Assembly: GCF_033118175.1 (NCBI RefSeq)
Contig: NC_083685.1
Span: 120,660,501-120,724,500 of the forward strand
From: Dama dama
Taxonomy: Eukaryota; Chordata; Mammalia; Artiodactyla; Cervidae
Direction: 5' to 3'
DNA: 64,000 bases
The notes under the pieces are model-generated. The model was given only the letters and a program-made list of their open reading frames with translations. It was not told where the DNA came from and did not search any database. Positions within the stretch are counted from its first letter, which is position 1. Each line of letters starts with the position of its first letter. Both the position numbers and the translations under genes were made by a program. Shown here piece after piece: positions 9,994 through 20,100 of the stretch.

Positions 9994-11683
9994 AGGTTCC
10001 AGTGCTTCTGTTGTCAGAGACACGGTGGGAGGCAGACTGGGAGGGCCGGGACGAACGATGGAAGTTTCCACGGTCCTGCCGTGTTCTCCACCGGAAGGGT
10101 TACCCTAAAGCTTTCCAGCCTAGCTTGGATGCCCGACACTCTCTGGTCCTGCAGGAGGCATCATGGACATTGCTCGATGTGTCTGTCCACTAAGTGCAAT
10201 GTCATGTGCATGAAAGGAATGAGGCACCAACACACTACAACACAGATGAGCCTCGACAGCCCCACGCCGAATGAAAAAAGCCAGTCACAAAAGGTCACTT
10301 AGTCTGTGATGCCAGTTGTACACAATGTCCAGGAGAGGTAAATCCATACAGACAGAGGGCAGATTGATGGTTGTGGTGGGGGTGGGGGCCTTGCTGGGAA
10401 ATGGGGAGTCACTGTCTAATGGGTACGGGGTTTATTTTGGAATAGTGAAAATGTTCTGGAACTAGAGAGGGGTGGTGGTAGTATCATGAATGCACTAAAC
10501 GCCACGGAATTGTTCACGTTAAAATGGCTTCTCTTATACTGTCTGAGCACTCCCTCCAGGGCATCTTCTGGAAGCCCCTGTCCGTGCCCACCCCTGCCCA
10601 GGCCACAAGATGAGGGGTGGGGAGCGGGTGGGCGGGCTCCTGGAAAGCACCCAGTCGGAGCTGACAGATGGCCAGTCGCCCAGGCAGCCCCTCCCGTTTC
10701 ATTTCTGTCGGGCCGCACCCCCCGCCCCCTCCTGAAGCCCTGACCTCACTCTGGGTTGAGCTGGGTCTGAGGGGGCCACAGGGTCCCGTTCACAGCTCTG
10801 GGGACACCGCTGTCCCCTGTGCCCAGGCTCGGCAGGAACTGCCCCTTTGGGAGGCTCTGGTCACTCAGGCCTTTGTGGGGCTGGCACTGCCCAACCGCCA
10901 TCACCGGGCCTGCCTGGAACAACTTGGCGGGAGGGGGATGGCCTGCTCTGGGCCCCTCCTCTGGAACCTGGAAACCCCTGCGGAAACCTGCAGCACGGTC
11001 CTGCCCCGTGACGTGAGTGTTAGACACATAGAGGAATTAGCTCTTCTCTTCCAGGGAGCCGTTTTTATGTGAGCACAAAGCTCTTTCAAGGCACAGCCTC
11101 CTCAGGGCCTGGTGTCTCCCCCCTGGCTGGCTGGGAACACCAGGCAGCATCTCCCCCTTGCGGCGGGCGGGGCAGGGTACCCTTGGCAGCTGCACTTGCC
11201 TTCTGAGGGCTCTTTGGCACATGCTGGAGCCCCTCTTACCCCCACTTTGCAGAGCACAGCTGCGGTAGGCGGGCTTGTGGGACAGAGGTTCTCCCGAGGC
11301 TGGGGCAGATCTCTGGGCAAGTGTGGGTGGGGGCCAGCCTCTACCCTTGGCAGCTGCACCCCTTCCCGTGTACACAGAGGCGGGGATGGGGACCTGGGAT
11401 TACCACAAAGGACATCTTCTCCCCGCCCCCACCCCAGGCAGGAGTCACATCCTGTGCAGCAGGAAGGGGTGGCCCAAGGGAGCCTCCTAGCGGGGTGAAG
11501 TCCTGGCAGGTAGGGGTGCCCCTGGGGCCCCGTCCTTCAGTGCCCAGAATGTGGATTTGGGGGCTGAATGTGAAGCAGCCTTTCATGCAGAGATGCTGGT
11601 GCGGGTTATTGTCATAGGAAGGACTCAAGAGGTGCTGGTCGTCCCCACGGCCGTGCCCCCGTGTCCCTTACCACAAAAGGTAT
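9994..11683. other. Intergenic DNA, no gene seen
   Basis: Moderate to high GC, no recognised exon, RNA or repeat. Several overlapping open frames on both strands reflect base composition only. Confidence 0.5.
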
Positions 11684-12045
11684 GTCCGTGTCCTAACCCC
11701 AGGACCTTGAATGGGAACTTGTTTGGAAACAGGGTCTTTGCCAACATGACCCTTAAGACGAGGTCACACTAGGTGAGGAGGGGCCGTGATCCAGTGACTG
11801 GGTCTTTATAAGAAGAGAGACACAGACGAGAGGGAAGGGCCAGGTGGCGATGGAGGGACAGAGGCAGAGGTTGCGACGATGTGGCCCCGGGTCAAGAGGA
11901 ACCTGCAGCCACAAGGAGCTAGAAGAGGCAGGAAGGGCCCATCCCTGGACCTTTGGAGGGAGCCCAGTCCTGCTTACACCTCGGTTTTAGACTTCTGGCT
12001 TCCAGACTGAGAGAGTATCCATTTCGGTTGTTTGAAGCCCCACCC
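11684..12045 (+). mobile_element. Old mammalian interspersed repeat, class not resolved
   Basis: The sequence contains the series CCTAACCCC, TTGGAAACAGGGTCTTTGC, CTTTATAAGAAGAGA, and a terminal GACTTCTGGCTTCCAGACTG then TTTCGGTTGTTTGAAGCC. I know this as a common ancient repeat of mammals. A second diverged copy lies at 21,583-22,120. Confidence 0.6.
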
Positions 12046-12254
12046 CAGCAGCCCCTTCTTTCCCAGGGACCCTCTCATGCTCCCCTGCTTCTGGCCTGTC
12101 TCCCACCACTGTTGGCCCCCACCCCAGCCCACTCTCTACTCTGATCCCCTTCCCAAGCCTCAGGTGAGGACCCGAGTAGGATGTAGGCCTGGGGCCCAGA
12201 GGGACACAAAGGCAGCTGCGTCCCCCAGGCTGGCAAGTGCCCAACAGGGCTGTG

Positions 12255-12584
12255 TTTTTTTTTTTTTTTTTCTTTTTTTATGGCTGTGCTGGGTCTTTGT
12301 TGCTACACGGGCTTTTCTCTAGTTGTGGCGAGTGGGGGCTACTCTCTAGCTGCAGTGCACAGGCTTCTCATGGCAGTGGTTTCTCTTGTTGCAGAGCATG
12401 GGCTCGAGGTGCACAGGCTGCAGTAGCTGTGGCTCCCGGGCTCTGGAGCACAGGCTCAGTAGTTTTGTGGTATGCACAGGCTTAGTTGGTCTGCAGCATG
12501 TGGGATCTTCCTGGATCAGGGATCGAACCCGTGTCTCCTGCATTGGCAGGCGGATTCTTTACCACTGAGCCACCAGGGAAGCCT
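12255..12584 (-). mobile_element. CHR-type tRNA-Glu SINE, long copy
   Basis: The minus strand starts GGCTTCCCTGGTGGCTCAG, has the B box GGGTTCGATCC and ends in an A-rich tail. The plus strand shows the diagnostic TGTGCTGGGTCTTTGTTGC and TCTCTAGTTGTGGCGAGTG. Confidence 0.92.
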
Positions 12585-12587
12585 GGA

Positions 12588-12924
12588 TTTTATTTTTTAA
12601 GATCTATTTATTTTATTCTTTGGCTGTGGTGGGTCTTTGTTGCTGCACGCTGGTTTTTGCTAGTTGCCATGAGTGGGGGCTGCTCTTCATTGCATCATGC
12701 AGGCCTGTCATTGTGGTGGCTTCTCTTGTTGCAGAGCAATGGGCTTTAGGCATTCGGGCTTCAGTAGTTGCAGCCCGTGGGCTCTAGAGCGTAGGCTCAG
12801 TAATCGTGGTGTATACAGGCTTACTTGCTCGGCAGCATGTGGGATCCTCTCAGACCAGGGAGCAAAATGGTGTCCCCTGCATTGCAGGGCAGATTCTTAA
12901 CTACTGGGCTGCCAGGGAAGCCCC
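12588..12924 (-). mobile_element. CHR-type tRNA-Glu SINE, second copy in tandem
   Basis: Same family and orientation as the preceding element and directly abutting it. The minus strand starts GGGGCTTCCCTGGCAGCCC and ends in an A/T-rich tail at 12,588. Confidence 0.9.
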
Positions 12925-13081
12925 CGGCCTGTGGATTTAAGGGGTGCCAGGCCAACAGGTGAGCAGTCCTGAGCTTCCCTGGCCTCAGGCTCCAGATGGC
13001 TCAGTAGTTTCTACTCCTGCCTTGATTCAAATGTGGGATATGTTGCTCATCATGGATTTTTCTCAATAATTTTGATTATCT

Positions 13082-13162
13082 AAGATATTGCATAATACGC
13101 AGTATGTGGGATCTTCCTGGACCAGGGATGGAACCCATGTCTCCTATCTCCAAGATATTGCA
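13082..13162 (-). mobile_element. Very short SINE fragment with target-site duplication
   Basis: About 50 bases of SINE head (plus strand: GTGGGATCTTCCTGGACC, AGGGATGGAACCC) are flanked by identical 11-base copies of AAGATATTGCA at 13,082-13,092 and 13,152-13,162. Confidence 0.6.
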
Positions 13163-13183
13163 AAAATAACAGTTACCTCGATG

Positions 13184-13990
13184 GCCAAGTTTAACAGCTT
13201 TATTGAGATATAATTCACATGCTGTGAAGTTGACCATTTTAGAGCCTACATATCAGTGTTTTTTAGTCCCAGGTTGTGCAACCATCACCTCTATAAAATC
13301 CAAGAACATTTCCAACACCCCCAAAGAGGCTCTATACTCCCATTTTCCCCTCCTCTGGACCTCTGACAAGCATCAGTCTTCTTTCTATCTCCATAGATTT
13401 GAATAGGCTAGGTCTTTCCTATAAGTGGAATCCTATGGTATTTGCCCTTCTGCTGTTTTCTCTGAGCACTGTTTCTGAGGTTTATCCATGCTGTAGTGCA
13501 TGTCAGTGCTCCATTCCTTTAAGTTTTTATTTATTTATTTATTTTTGGCCGGGCTGCGTCTTTGTTGCTGTGTGGGCTTTTTCTTTCGTTGCAGTGAGCG
13601 GGGGCTACCCTCTAGTTGAAGTGTGCAGGCTTCTCACTGCAGTGGCTTCTGCTGTTGCAGAACTCAGGCTCCAGGTGCATGGGCTTCAGCAGTGGCGGCT
13701 CCCAGGCTCTGGAGCGCAGGTTCAGCAGCTGTGGTGCACGGGCTTAGCTGCACCGCAGCATGTGGGATCTCTCCGGACCAGGGATGGAACCCACGTCTTC
13801 TGCATTGTCAGGTGGATTTTTCTTTTTACCACTGGGCTACCAGGGAAGCCCCCGCTTCACTCCTTTTCACTGATTGCAATCCTCCCCTGTATGGACCCAC
13901 CAGGCTTTGTGTATCCATCTGTTGCTGGACTTGTTAAAAGTTTTCGGTGCCTCCCTCGCTCACCTGATGCCCTAGTCTGGCGCCTGTGCC
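13184..13990 (-). mobile_element. L1 LINE 3' fragment split by a SINE
   Basis: The plus strand reads as the complement of a mammalian L1 3' end (TTTATTGAGATATAATTCAC, TTGTGCAACCATCACC, CCATAGATTTG). It breaks at about 13,520 and resumes at about 13,855 with CCTCCCCTGTATGGACCC after an inserted SINE. Confidence 0.75.
13522..13853 (-). mobile_element. CHR-type SINE nested inside L1
   Basis: The minus strand runs from GGGGGCTTCCCTGGTAGCCC to an A/T-rich tail at 13,522. The B-box region GGGTTCCATCC is visible. It interrupts an L1 fragment and is therefore the younger insertion. Confidence 0.9.
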
Positions 13991-14529
13991 GTTCCTGACA
14001 TGGGAGGCCTCTCCCTCTGTCCCAGGGCCTCTTGGACCTTCTCTGGGTCCAGACCCCCTGAGGAGCAGGCAGCTCTTTCTAGGGAAGGTGCCCCCCGCAA
14101 CTATACCCGGCTTGTCCTTGACCCCATGTTGTCTTCCTTGAGGCTCCTGCCCAAGGCCTTGGTCTCCACGGGCCTGGATGCCCCGTGTCCATGAGAGAGA
14201 AGTGGGGAAGTGGCAGCCCCACTAGCCTGGCCTTGAGGGTGTAGGTGCCTGAGGCAGTGGTCACTCGGTGTGGGGCGCCCGGCCCTCACCACTGTCGGGC
14301 CTGGCCCTTGCCTGGGTGGCAGAGGGGCCTGGGGCCCCTCGCTTCCCTAGGGGGGCGGCCACATCTTCAGAGATCTCTCTCAAGGGAGTCCTGAGGCAGG
14401 CTGGCCACTGGGCACCCTGTGAGCCCTCACCCCTGCGCCCCCTGCCCCCAGCACTGGACGAGCCAGGCTCTCAGTGTGGGGGCTTTGCCCCTGGGGCTCG
14501 AGTTTCTACCTCCTCTGTCTTTTCTCAGA

Positions 14530-14575
<46 letters not shown>

Positions 14576-15850
14576 AGTGCGCGCATGCGTGCGCTTGTGC
14601 TGGGGACAGGCCCTCAGGTCCTGAGGCTGAGGGCAGAGCCCCACGCACCGAGCCTCTCACCTCTGCCCTGCCCAGTGCCCAGCACCCCGTCCTGTCCATT
14701 ATAACTTGTCATGCCAACGGAGGGTCAGGCTCATGGCTGGCCTGGAGACCTTGGACTCAGGGGACCCAGGAAGAGCACAGATAAACCTTCCCCCCTAAAT
14801 TCCAGCCCCAGCTTTCTGGCCCCCTCACTGGTTGCCAGTGAGTGCTGGTGGCCAGCCACACACCAGAATCACTGGTCAGAGGACTGGATTAATGGTAGGG
14901 GGATTCAGGGCACCCCTGGTTCAACAGTCACCAGGTCGTGGAAACAGCAGGCAGGGCTCCTGGTTCGGGCAGGGGAAGGTGTCCCTCGGGTCAGATGGAG
15001 TGACAGTGCTGGACCTGCAGCCCTGATGGACTTGTCCTGCCCTACCTGGACCCCGGAGGACATCTGCAACCCTAATGCCCCTGGGGTCTGGCCGCCTGTG
15101 TGCCCGTGTGTGCACACACGTGTGTGTTCACAGGTCAGCCTGTCACAGAGGTCTGCACAGAGGGTCTTCTGACCCTGGTCACTGAGGGTGGCCGTGAGAG
15201 TCTGAATAGGGTCAACTTAGGGCCACTGGGCATTTCCCCAGCTTGTCCCCAGAGAGTCCCCGGCAGCATTGAGGTCCAGGTGTCTGGGGTGCCTTTCTGG
15301 TGGGCAGAGGCAAGGGCCGTGCTATGCCAGTGGGCAGTGTTGGGCTTTCCTCCTGGGTGGGGAGGGGAGACCCCCACTGGAGATCCAGCCCCCTCAACAC
15401 TGCACACTCCCGGATCACAGCCCTCAGCCGTCCCTGCCCCTCCCACTGGCCACCCCCCAGAAGGAGCTCCTTCTGCCTCAGCTGCGGCCTGTGGGGCAAA
15501 GCTGCTTAGAGTAGTGGCCACACCATCAGGGCCAGTAAGAAGGTTCTGGATGCCTCATGCTCCTCCACAGGCCTGAGGGTCCTGGGACCACCCATGGCAG
15601 GGGACCCCACAAGTCTGAGAGGAAAGGAGATCCCTTCCTTTGCCCATGCGGGAACTGTCTACACAAGCCCCCTTAGGGTAAGAAGAATGTGTCCTGGCAC
15701 CCTCTCCTGAGGGCTGGCCCTCACCATCCTTTCTGTCCCTGCCCAACCCTGTGCCATTGATCCTTGCTCTCCCCAAAGCCTTCTGGGCCCCCACACCCCG
15801 CTGTCCTCCAGCTGGGTCAACCAAGCGGCTTTGCTCATCTGGCCAGAGAA
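13991..15850. other. Intergenic DNA upstream of the AATK promoter
   Basis: GC-rich unique sequence, apart from the TG repeat at 14,533. No exon or RNA gene recognised. Confidence 0.5.
14533..14572. repeat. (TG)n microsatellite followed by CG/TG-rich Z-DNA-prone tract
   Basis: About 20 perfect TG units run into ATGAGTGCGCGCATGCGTGCGC (14,573-14,595), an alternating purine-pyrimidine tract. Confidence 0.97.
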
Positions 15851-16379
15851 TGAATGGATGGATGTAGAGGGAGTGACCCAAGTTACATAAAACTCAAATC
15901 CCAGCTACACTGGAACTCTCTCCGCTCCCAGGGGCTGGGGAGGGGCCGATCCCCAGCCCCCTGGGCGCTCAGCCCGCCGGCCCTCCCGCAGCCGCCGCAG
16001 CCGCGCAAGATGGCGCGGCAGGGCGCGCGGCCGGCGGGGAGGGGACGGTTCCTCGGTGCCCGGCGCCGCCGCGCCCGCCCTAAACGCCCGGCGCTGTTCC
16101 CTCCCGGGCGGGGGCGGCCGCTCCTTCTCCACGGTTGTCGCAGAGTGGCACAGGCGCGGGCGGTTTGTGCAAAAATAGCACCCCCACCCCCCACCCCGGC
16201 GGCGCGGGCGCCGCCCAGAGGGCGCGGGGCAGGACCGGAGCTGCCTCGGAAACCGGCGTGTGCAGGCCGCGTGCCAGCCCCCGACCCTCGCGTGCCGGGG
16301 CCCGCGCCTCCCGGCCATCCCGCGCGCGCTTTCGTATTGCTCCTGCGTGCCACCGTGCCCACCCCCCCGCGCGCAGCCG

Positions 16380-16770
16380 TGCCCCCGCCTTCCCGCTCCT
16401 CCTCCCCACGCCTCTCTGCCCACCCCCGCGCCTCCAGGTGGCCCCCGCCCCCCCCCCCCCCGCACCTTTCGCCTCCACGGACCCCTCCCCCATTATCCGT
16501 GTCCCCGAGCCTTTGGGTCTCCCATCCCGCGTCACTGAGCCCCCCTCGGGCTTCAGTATACCCATCCCCGCGTTTCTGTGCACCTTCCGCCTCCCAGCGC
16601 CCCCCAGCCTCCGTGCCCCCCATCCTCCGTGCCACCCCCGCGTCTCCGGATCTCCCATTCTGCATCTGTGTCCCCCCACCCGTGCCTTCATCTCCCCCGC
16701 ATTTCCATGCCCCCTCAGCCTTCGGGTCCCCCGGCGCGCGTCTCCGTGCACCACCACCCCCCCCAAGCCT
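16380..16770. repeat. C-rich degenerate repeat tract upstream of AATK
   Basis: The plus strand is strongly C-rich and purine-poor, with recurring cores such as CGTGTCCCC, CTCCGTGCC, GCGTCTCCG and CTCCGTGCACC at irregular spacing. It looks like an eroded minisatellite. Confidence 0.5.
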
Positions 16771-17021
16771 GGTAGGGAACCCCCCCGCCGACCCCGCGCG
16801 CGCGCTCCCGCCGGTGTTTTCGGACTGCACCGGCCGGGGGAGGCGCCTCGTCTGTCGCCGCCGCCCGCACCCGCACCCGCACCCCGCCGGCCCCGCGGCT
16901 GCGGCTGTGGGTGCTGAGCGGGCGCGGCGGCCAAGACGCGCTCGCACCTGCGGCGGCCGCTCGAGTGATGGCGCGGTGCGGGCCTCGGGCGTCCTGAGCT
17001 GATCGCAGCGCCAGTCGGGGG

Positions 17022-17104
17022 ATGCCAAGCCGAGCTGCTGGCCCTGGCCATGTCGTCGTCCTTCTTCAACCCCAGCTTCGCCTTCAGCTCGCACTTCGAC
17101 CCTG
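17022..17104 (+). other. Upstream ORF overlapping the AATK start
   Basis: An ATG at 17,022 lies 28 bases before the AATK ATG in another frame, with G at -3. It reads 27 codons to the end of exon 1. The last two exon bases (TG) plus the first base of exon 2 (A, 39,962) make its TGA stop. Whether it is in the mRNA depends on the transcription start. Confidence 0.55.
17050..17104 (+). CDS. AATK: AATK coding exon 1
   Basis: Encodes residues 1-18 (MSSSFFNPSFAFSSHFDP) plus one base and ends CCTG/GTGAGT. The ATG was chosen because this N-terminus matches the known long (transmembrane) form. The context is GCC-ATG-T with G at -3. Confidence 0.95.
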
Positions 17105-20100
17105 GTGAGTCCCCTGGCCGCGCCCCTTGCCAGCCCTCTGCCCGTTGCGGCTGCCCCTAACCTGCCAAACTGCGGACATTGATGCTTCCTGAGCCGCTGG
17201 TTTCCTATTTTGCATGGAAATTAACCCTTTCCTCTCTCTGAGCGGAGCTGCAGACGGAACTGCTTTCCCGCAGGACCCCCTGGAGGCCCGGAGGTGGGCA
17301 GGCCTAGGGGTTGGCACCTGCTTGAGGCCTCCAGCAGCCAGGGTGGGCAGTGGGGGCACTGCTTGTCCCTGTGGAAGCTTCCATCTCGGGTATCTGGGGC
17401 AGGAGGGCCCATGTTGGGTCAGGTGTCCAGGGGAGGAGGTAGCCAGGACTAAGGGCTCCAGGGAGGGGTGGGAGTGTTGCCCCCGCCAGGCCCATGGACC
17501 CCCTTGCCGGGACTAGCGTGGCAGGCTCCTCCCCAGGCTGGGAGTGCGTTCTGGAGAGCCCTGCCAGGCCACCTAGCCGCCTGCATGGGGAGGTGGGAGC
17601 TGTAGCCGACCCACGGGACAGAGCCCATTGAGCACAGGCTCAGAAGAGATGGGCCTCAGTGGGTGCCCAGCCCTTCGTGACAGAGGGATGAAGCCGAGGT
17701 GGCGCTGTCAAAGCTGGCTGCAGGGGACATTGGGCCAGGCCTCTTTCCCCCCTTCCCCCAGGCTGGCGGCCCTGGCAGCCTGTTTACCCATGGTTGCCTG
17801 ACTTCCTGGCAGCAGTGGGCCGCCGTGGTGGGCAGAGGGGCTGGGGGCAGCTGAAGCCTGTCTCCGTCTCCAGAAGGTGGTAGACTTTCTTCCCTCTGCC
17901 TTCATAGGCCCCGCCACCCGCCCCTCCTTGGCCCTAGTGGGAGATAAGCCCCTGCCCTGGAGCTGTGGCCTAAGGGCCCAGAGTCCCACCCACTTGTCAC
18001 TGGGGCTCTGGCACAGGCTAATCCAGCCAAAACAAAGGCGGGTGAGCACGTGATGGGCTCTCCTGGGTCTCCCTCCCTGGAGTAGGGCCCAGTTCGTGCA
18101 GTGATGCACAGGGTCCCTGGGTCCGGCCCCATCTGAAGGCATTTGGTCCTGGGGGAGGGGAGCAGACAGCAGGTTTCTCTACTGGACTGAGGATGTGGGT
18201 GTCCCTGGCTCAGAAATGACTTCCCAAGGCAACTCCCAGAGCTTGGAGAACATGGAGTCACAGTGGATGGCCCCGAACCTGGCAGTGACAGCCCTGACTG
18301 GACTCTGAGGGTGGGGGTTGGAGGTGGGGGTGGAGGTGGCCCTGCTGAGCAGTCAGTCCCAGGCTCAGACAGCCTTTTGGGACAGGTATCCAGGTGGCTC
18401 CGGGCCAGTGTTCCAGGCAGCGTGGCTCCTGGGCAGCGAGGGTCCAACCTTGGAACTGTAGGCATGGTGGGGGTGTGTGTGCCAGGACTGACCCGGGGAT
18501 GGAGGACACCCTCCCTGATGCCCTGCCTCTTGCACTCTTTGTAGGGCCCAGACCTCCCCTGTGTGGGTTCAGTACACGCTCCCCCACCAAACACACACTC
18601 GGGTGTATCCCAGCACGAGACCCTTCCCCCATCTTAGAGAAACAACTAAGCTTGCTCCTCTTGCAAAAGTTTCTGTTAACAGCTGTGATCAGTGTAATTA
18701 TAATGTGTCAGTTTAAGGACTTAGCAGGGGAAAAAGTTGTCAGGAGGCAAGGGTCTGCTCTTTTCAGGTGGAATGAAGGGGAGAGCCCTGCCCCACTGTG
18801 GGAGGGGCCCCCCTGGATAGTAAAGGTGGGTTGCCTGCTTGGGTGCAGAACTCCTGGGCTCCATGCTGGCCCCCATGTGGGCATTGGGAAGGAGGAGAGG
18901 TGGAGTCCTCTGCCCTCACGCTAAATGCCTAGCATTCAGAGCCCAGCTCCCACCCGTTGGGGTGCCCCCTGCCCACCCTTGCCTTCTAGAGTCTCAGTTT
19001 TCTCATCTGTAAAGGGATAGCAGTGCCTACACCAGGCTCGGTTAGGGGTTAAGCACCCTATGAAAACCTGGCCCTCAATGAACACTGGCTGCTCTTTTAG
19101 AGGGGCTGGTGTATGGAGACAAGGCCACAGTGGTATGTGGCTTTCCTCTGTCCCCAAAGTGGGGAGAGATGGTTTTTTTGAGATTGACTCCTGTCTAAAC
19201 GGGGACCCTGCTTGGGATCCACCAAACTCAGAGGGCAAGGGATAGTCGTGTTTGTGGCTGTCTCGGAGTTTGTTTCTGTGGTTGCTCAACACTCTGGGGT
19301 GGACAGAGGGACCCGGCCTGGGCTGAGGGTCCTCAGAGTGTCACCAGGCCAGGTTTGTTGCCTACTGCCAGTTCTGTGTCCATCATGGATTCTATGGTAG
19401 TTCTCCATAGAGGTGGTGACAACAGTGGCAGTTATATAGAGTGAAGGGGGCTGAGTTTGAGGCTCTGGCTCTAGGCACGTGCTTGAGTGCAGTATGCATG
19501 CTGGGGGACCTTACTTAAACTCAGCTCCTGCCTGGACCACCATCACCTATCAGATATGGGCAGAGCAGGCCCCTGGAGGGGGCCAGGCCTGAGCATGTTC
19601 TCCTGGGACCACAGCCTGGCACAGGCGGGCATCTGGAAGGGCTGCCTCTTCTGGGGTTCAGCTCTTCCCACGATGTGGGTGACTTTGGGGGATTTCCGGG
19701 CAGTCACAGACCTCTGACCTCAGTGCTGTGTGGCCTTGGGCCAGTCACTCAACCTCTCTGAGACTCAGCCCCACACAGGTGAAACCTCACTCTGGGGAGA
19801 CTGGGTGGGTGGGATATGGAAGCCAAGAACTGAGGTGTGAGGAGGGTGTCGCTGGGGAGCCAGGAGCACCTGGGTGGAGCTGGTGGGGGGAGGCGTGGCC
19901 TTGAGGGGGCGGGGCTTGCCTCTCCTGTGCTCTCTGAGGCAGGGGGCCACCCTTGTTTCTCACCTTCTCAAGCCTTGGGCGGGCTGGGTGCAGCCCAGGC
20001 CCTCAGCAGGTGCCTGGCAGGCCTCAGTCAGAGCTCTGCAGCCCAGGGCCTGGAGCTGTCTCAAGACCCCTGGGGCAGGTAGTGGACCAACCCCTCCCTG

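Larger units (their letters stand above)
15900..17150. promoter_or_regulatory. AATK: AATK CpG-island promoter and 5' UTR
   Basis: A dense CpG block begins near 15,950 and covers the start codon at 17,050. No TATA box is placed just upstream of the start. A YY1-like CAAGATGGCGCGG lies at 16,006-16,018, a GC box (GGGCGGGGGCGG) near 16,107-16,118, and an A-rich MEF2-like string (GCAAAAATAG) at 16,169-16,178. The transcription start is not fixed by sequence and probably lies in 16.8-17.0 kb. The long open frames on both strands here come from base composition. Confidence 0.75.

Noticed and set aside
15854..17094. Open frames of 382 codons (+) and 403 codons (-) across the CpG island
   Set aside because: Both strands are open at once because the region is extremely GC-rich. 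The products are low-complexity Pro/Arg/Gly strings with no domain, and the plus frame does not join the AATK start.
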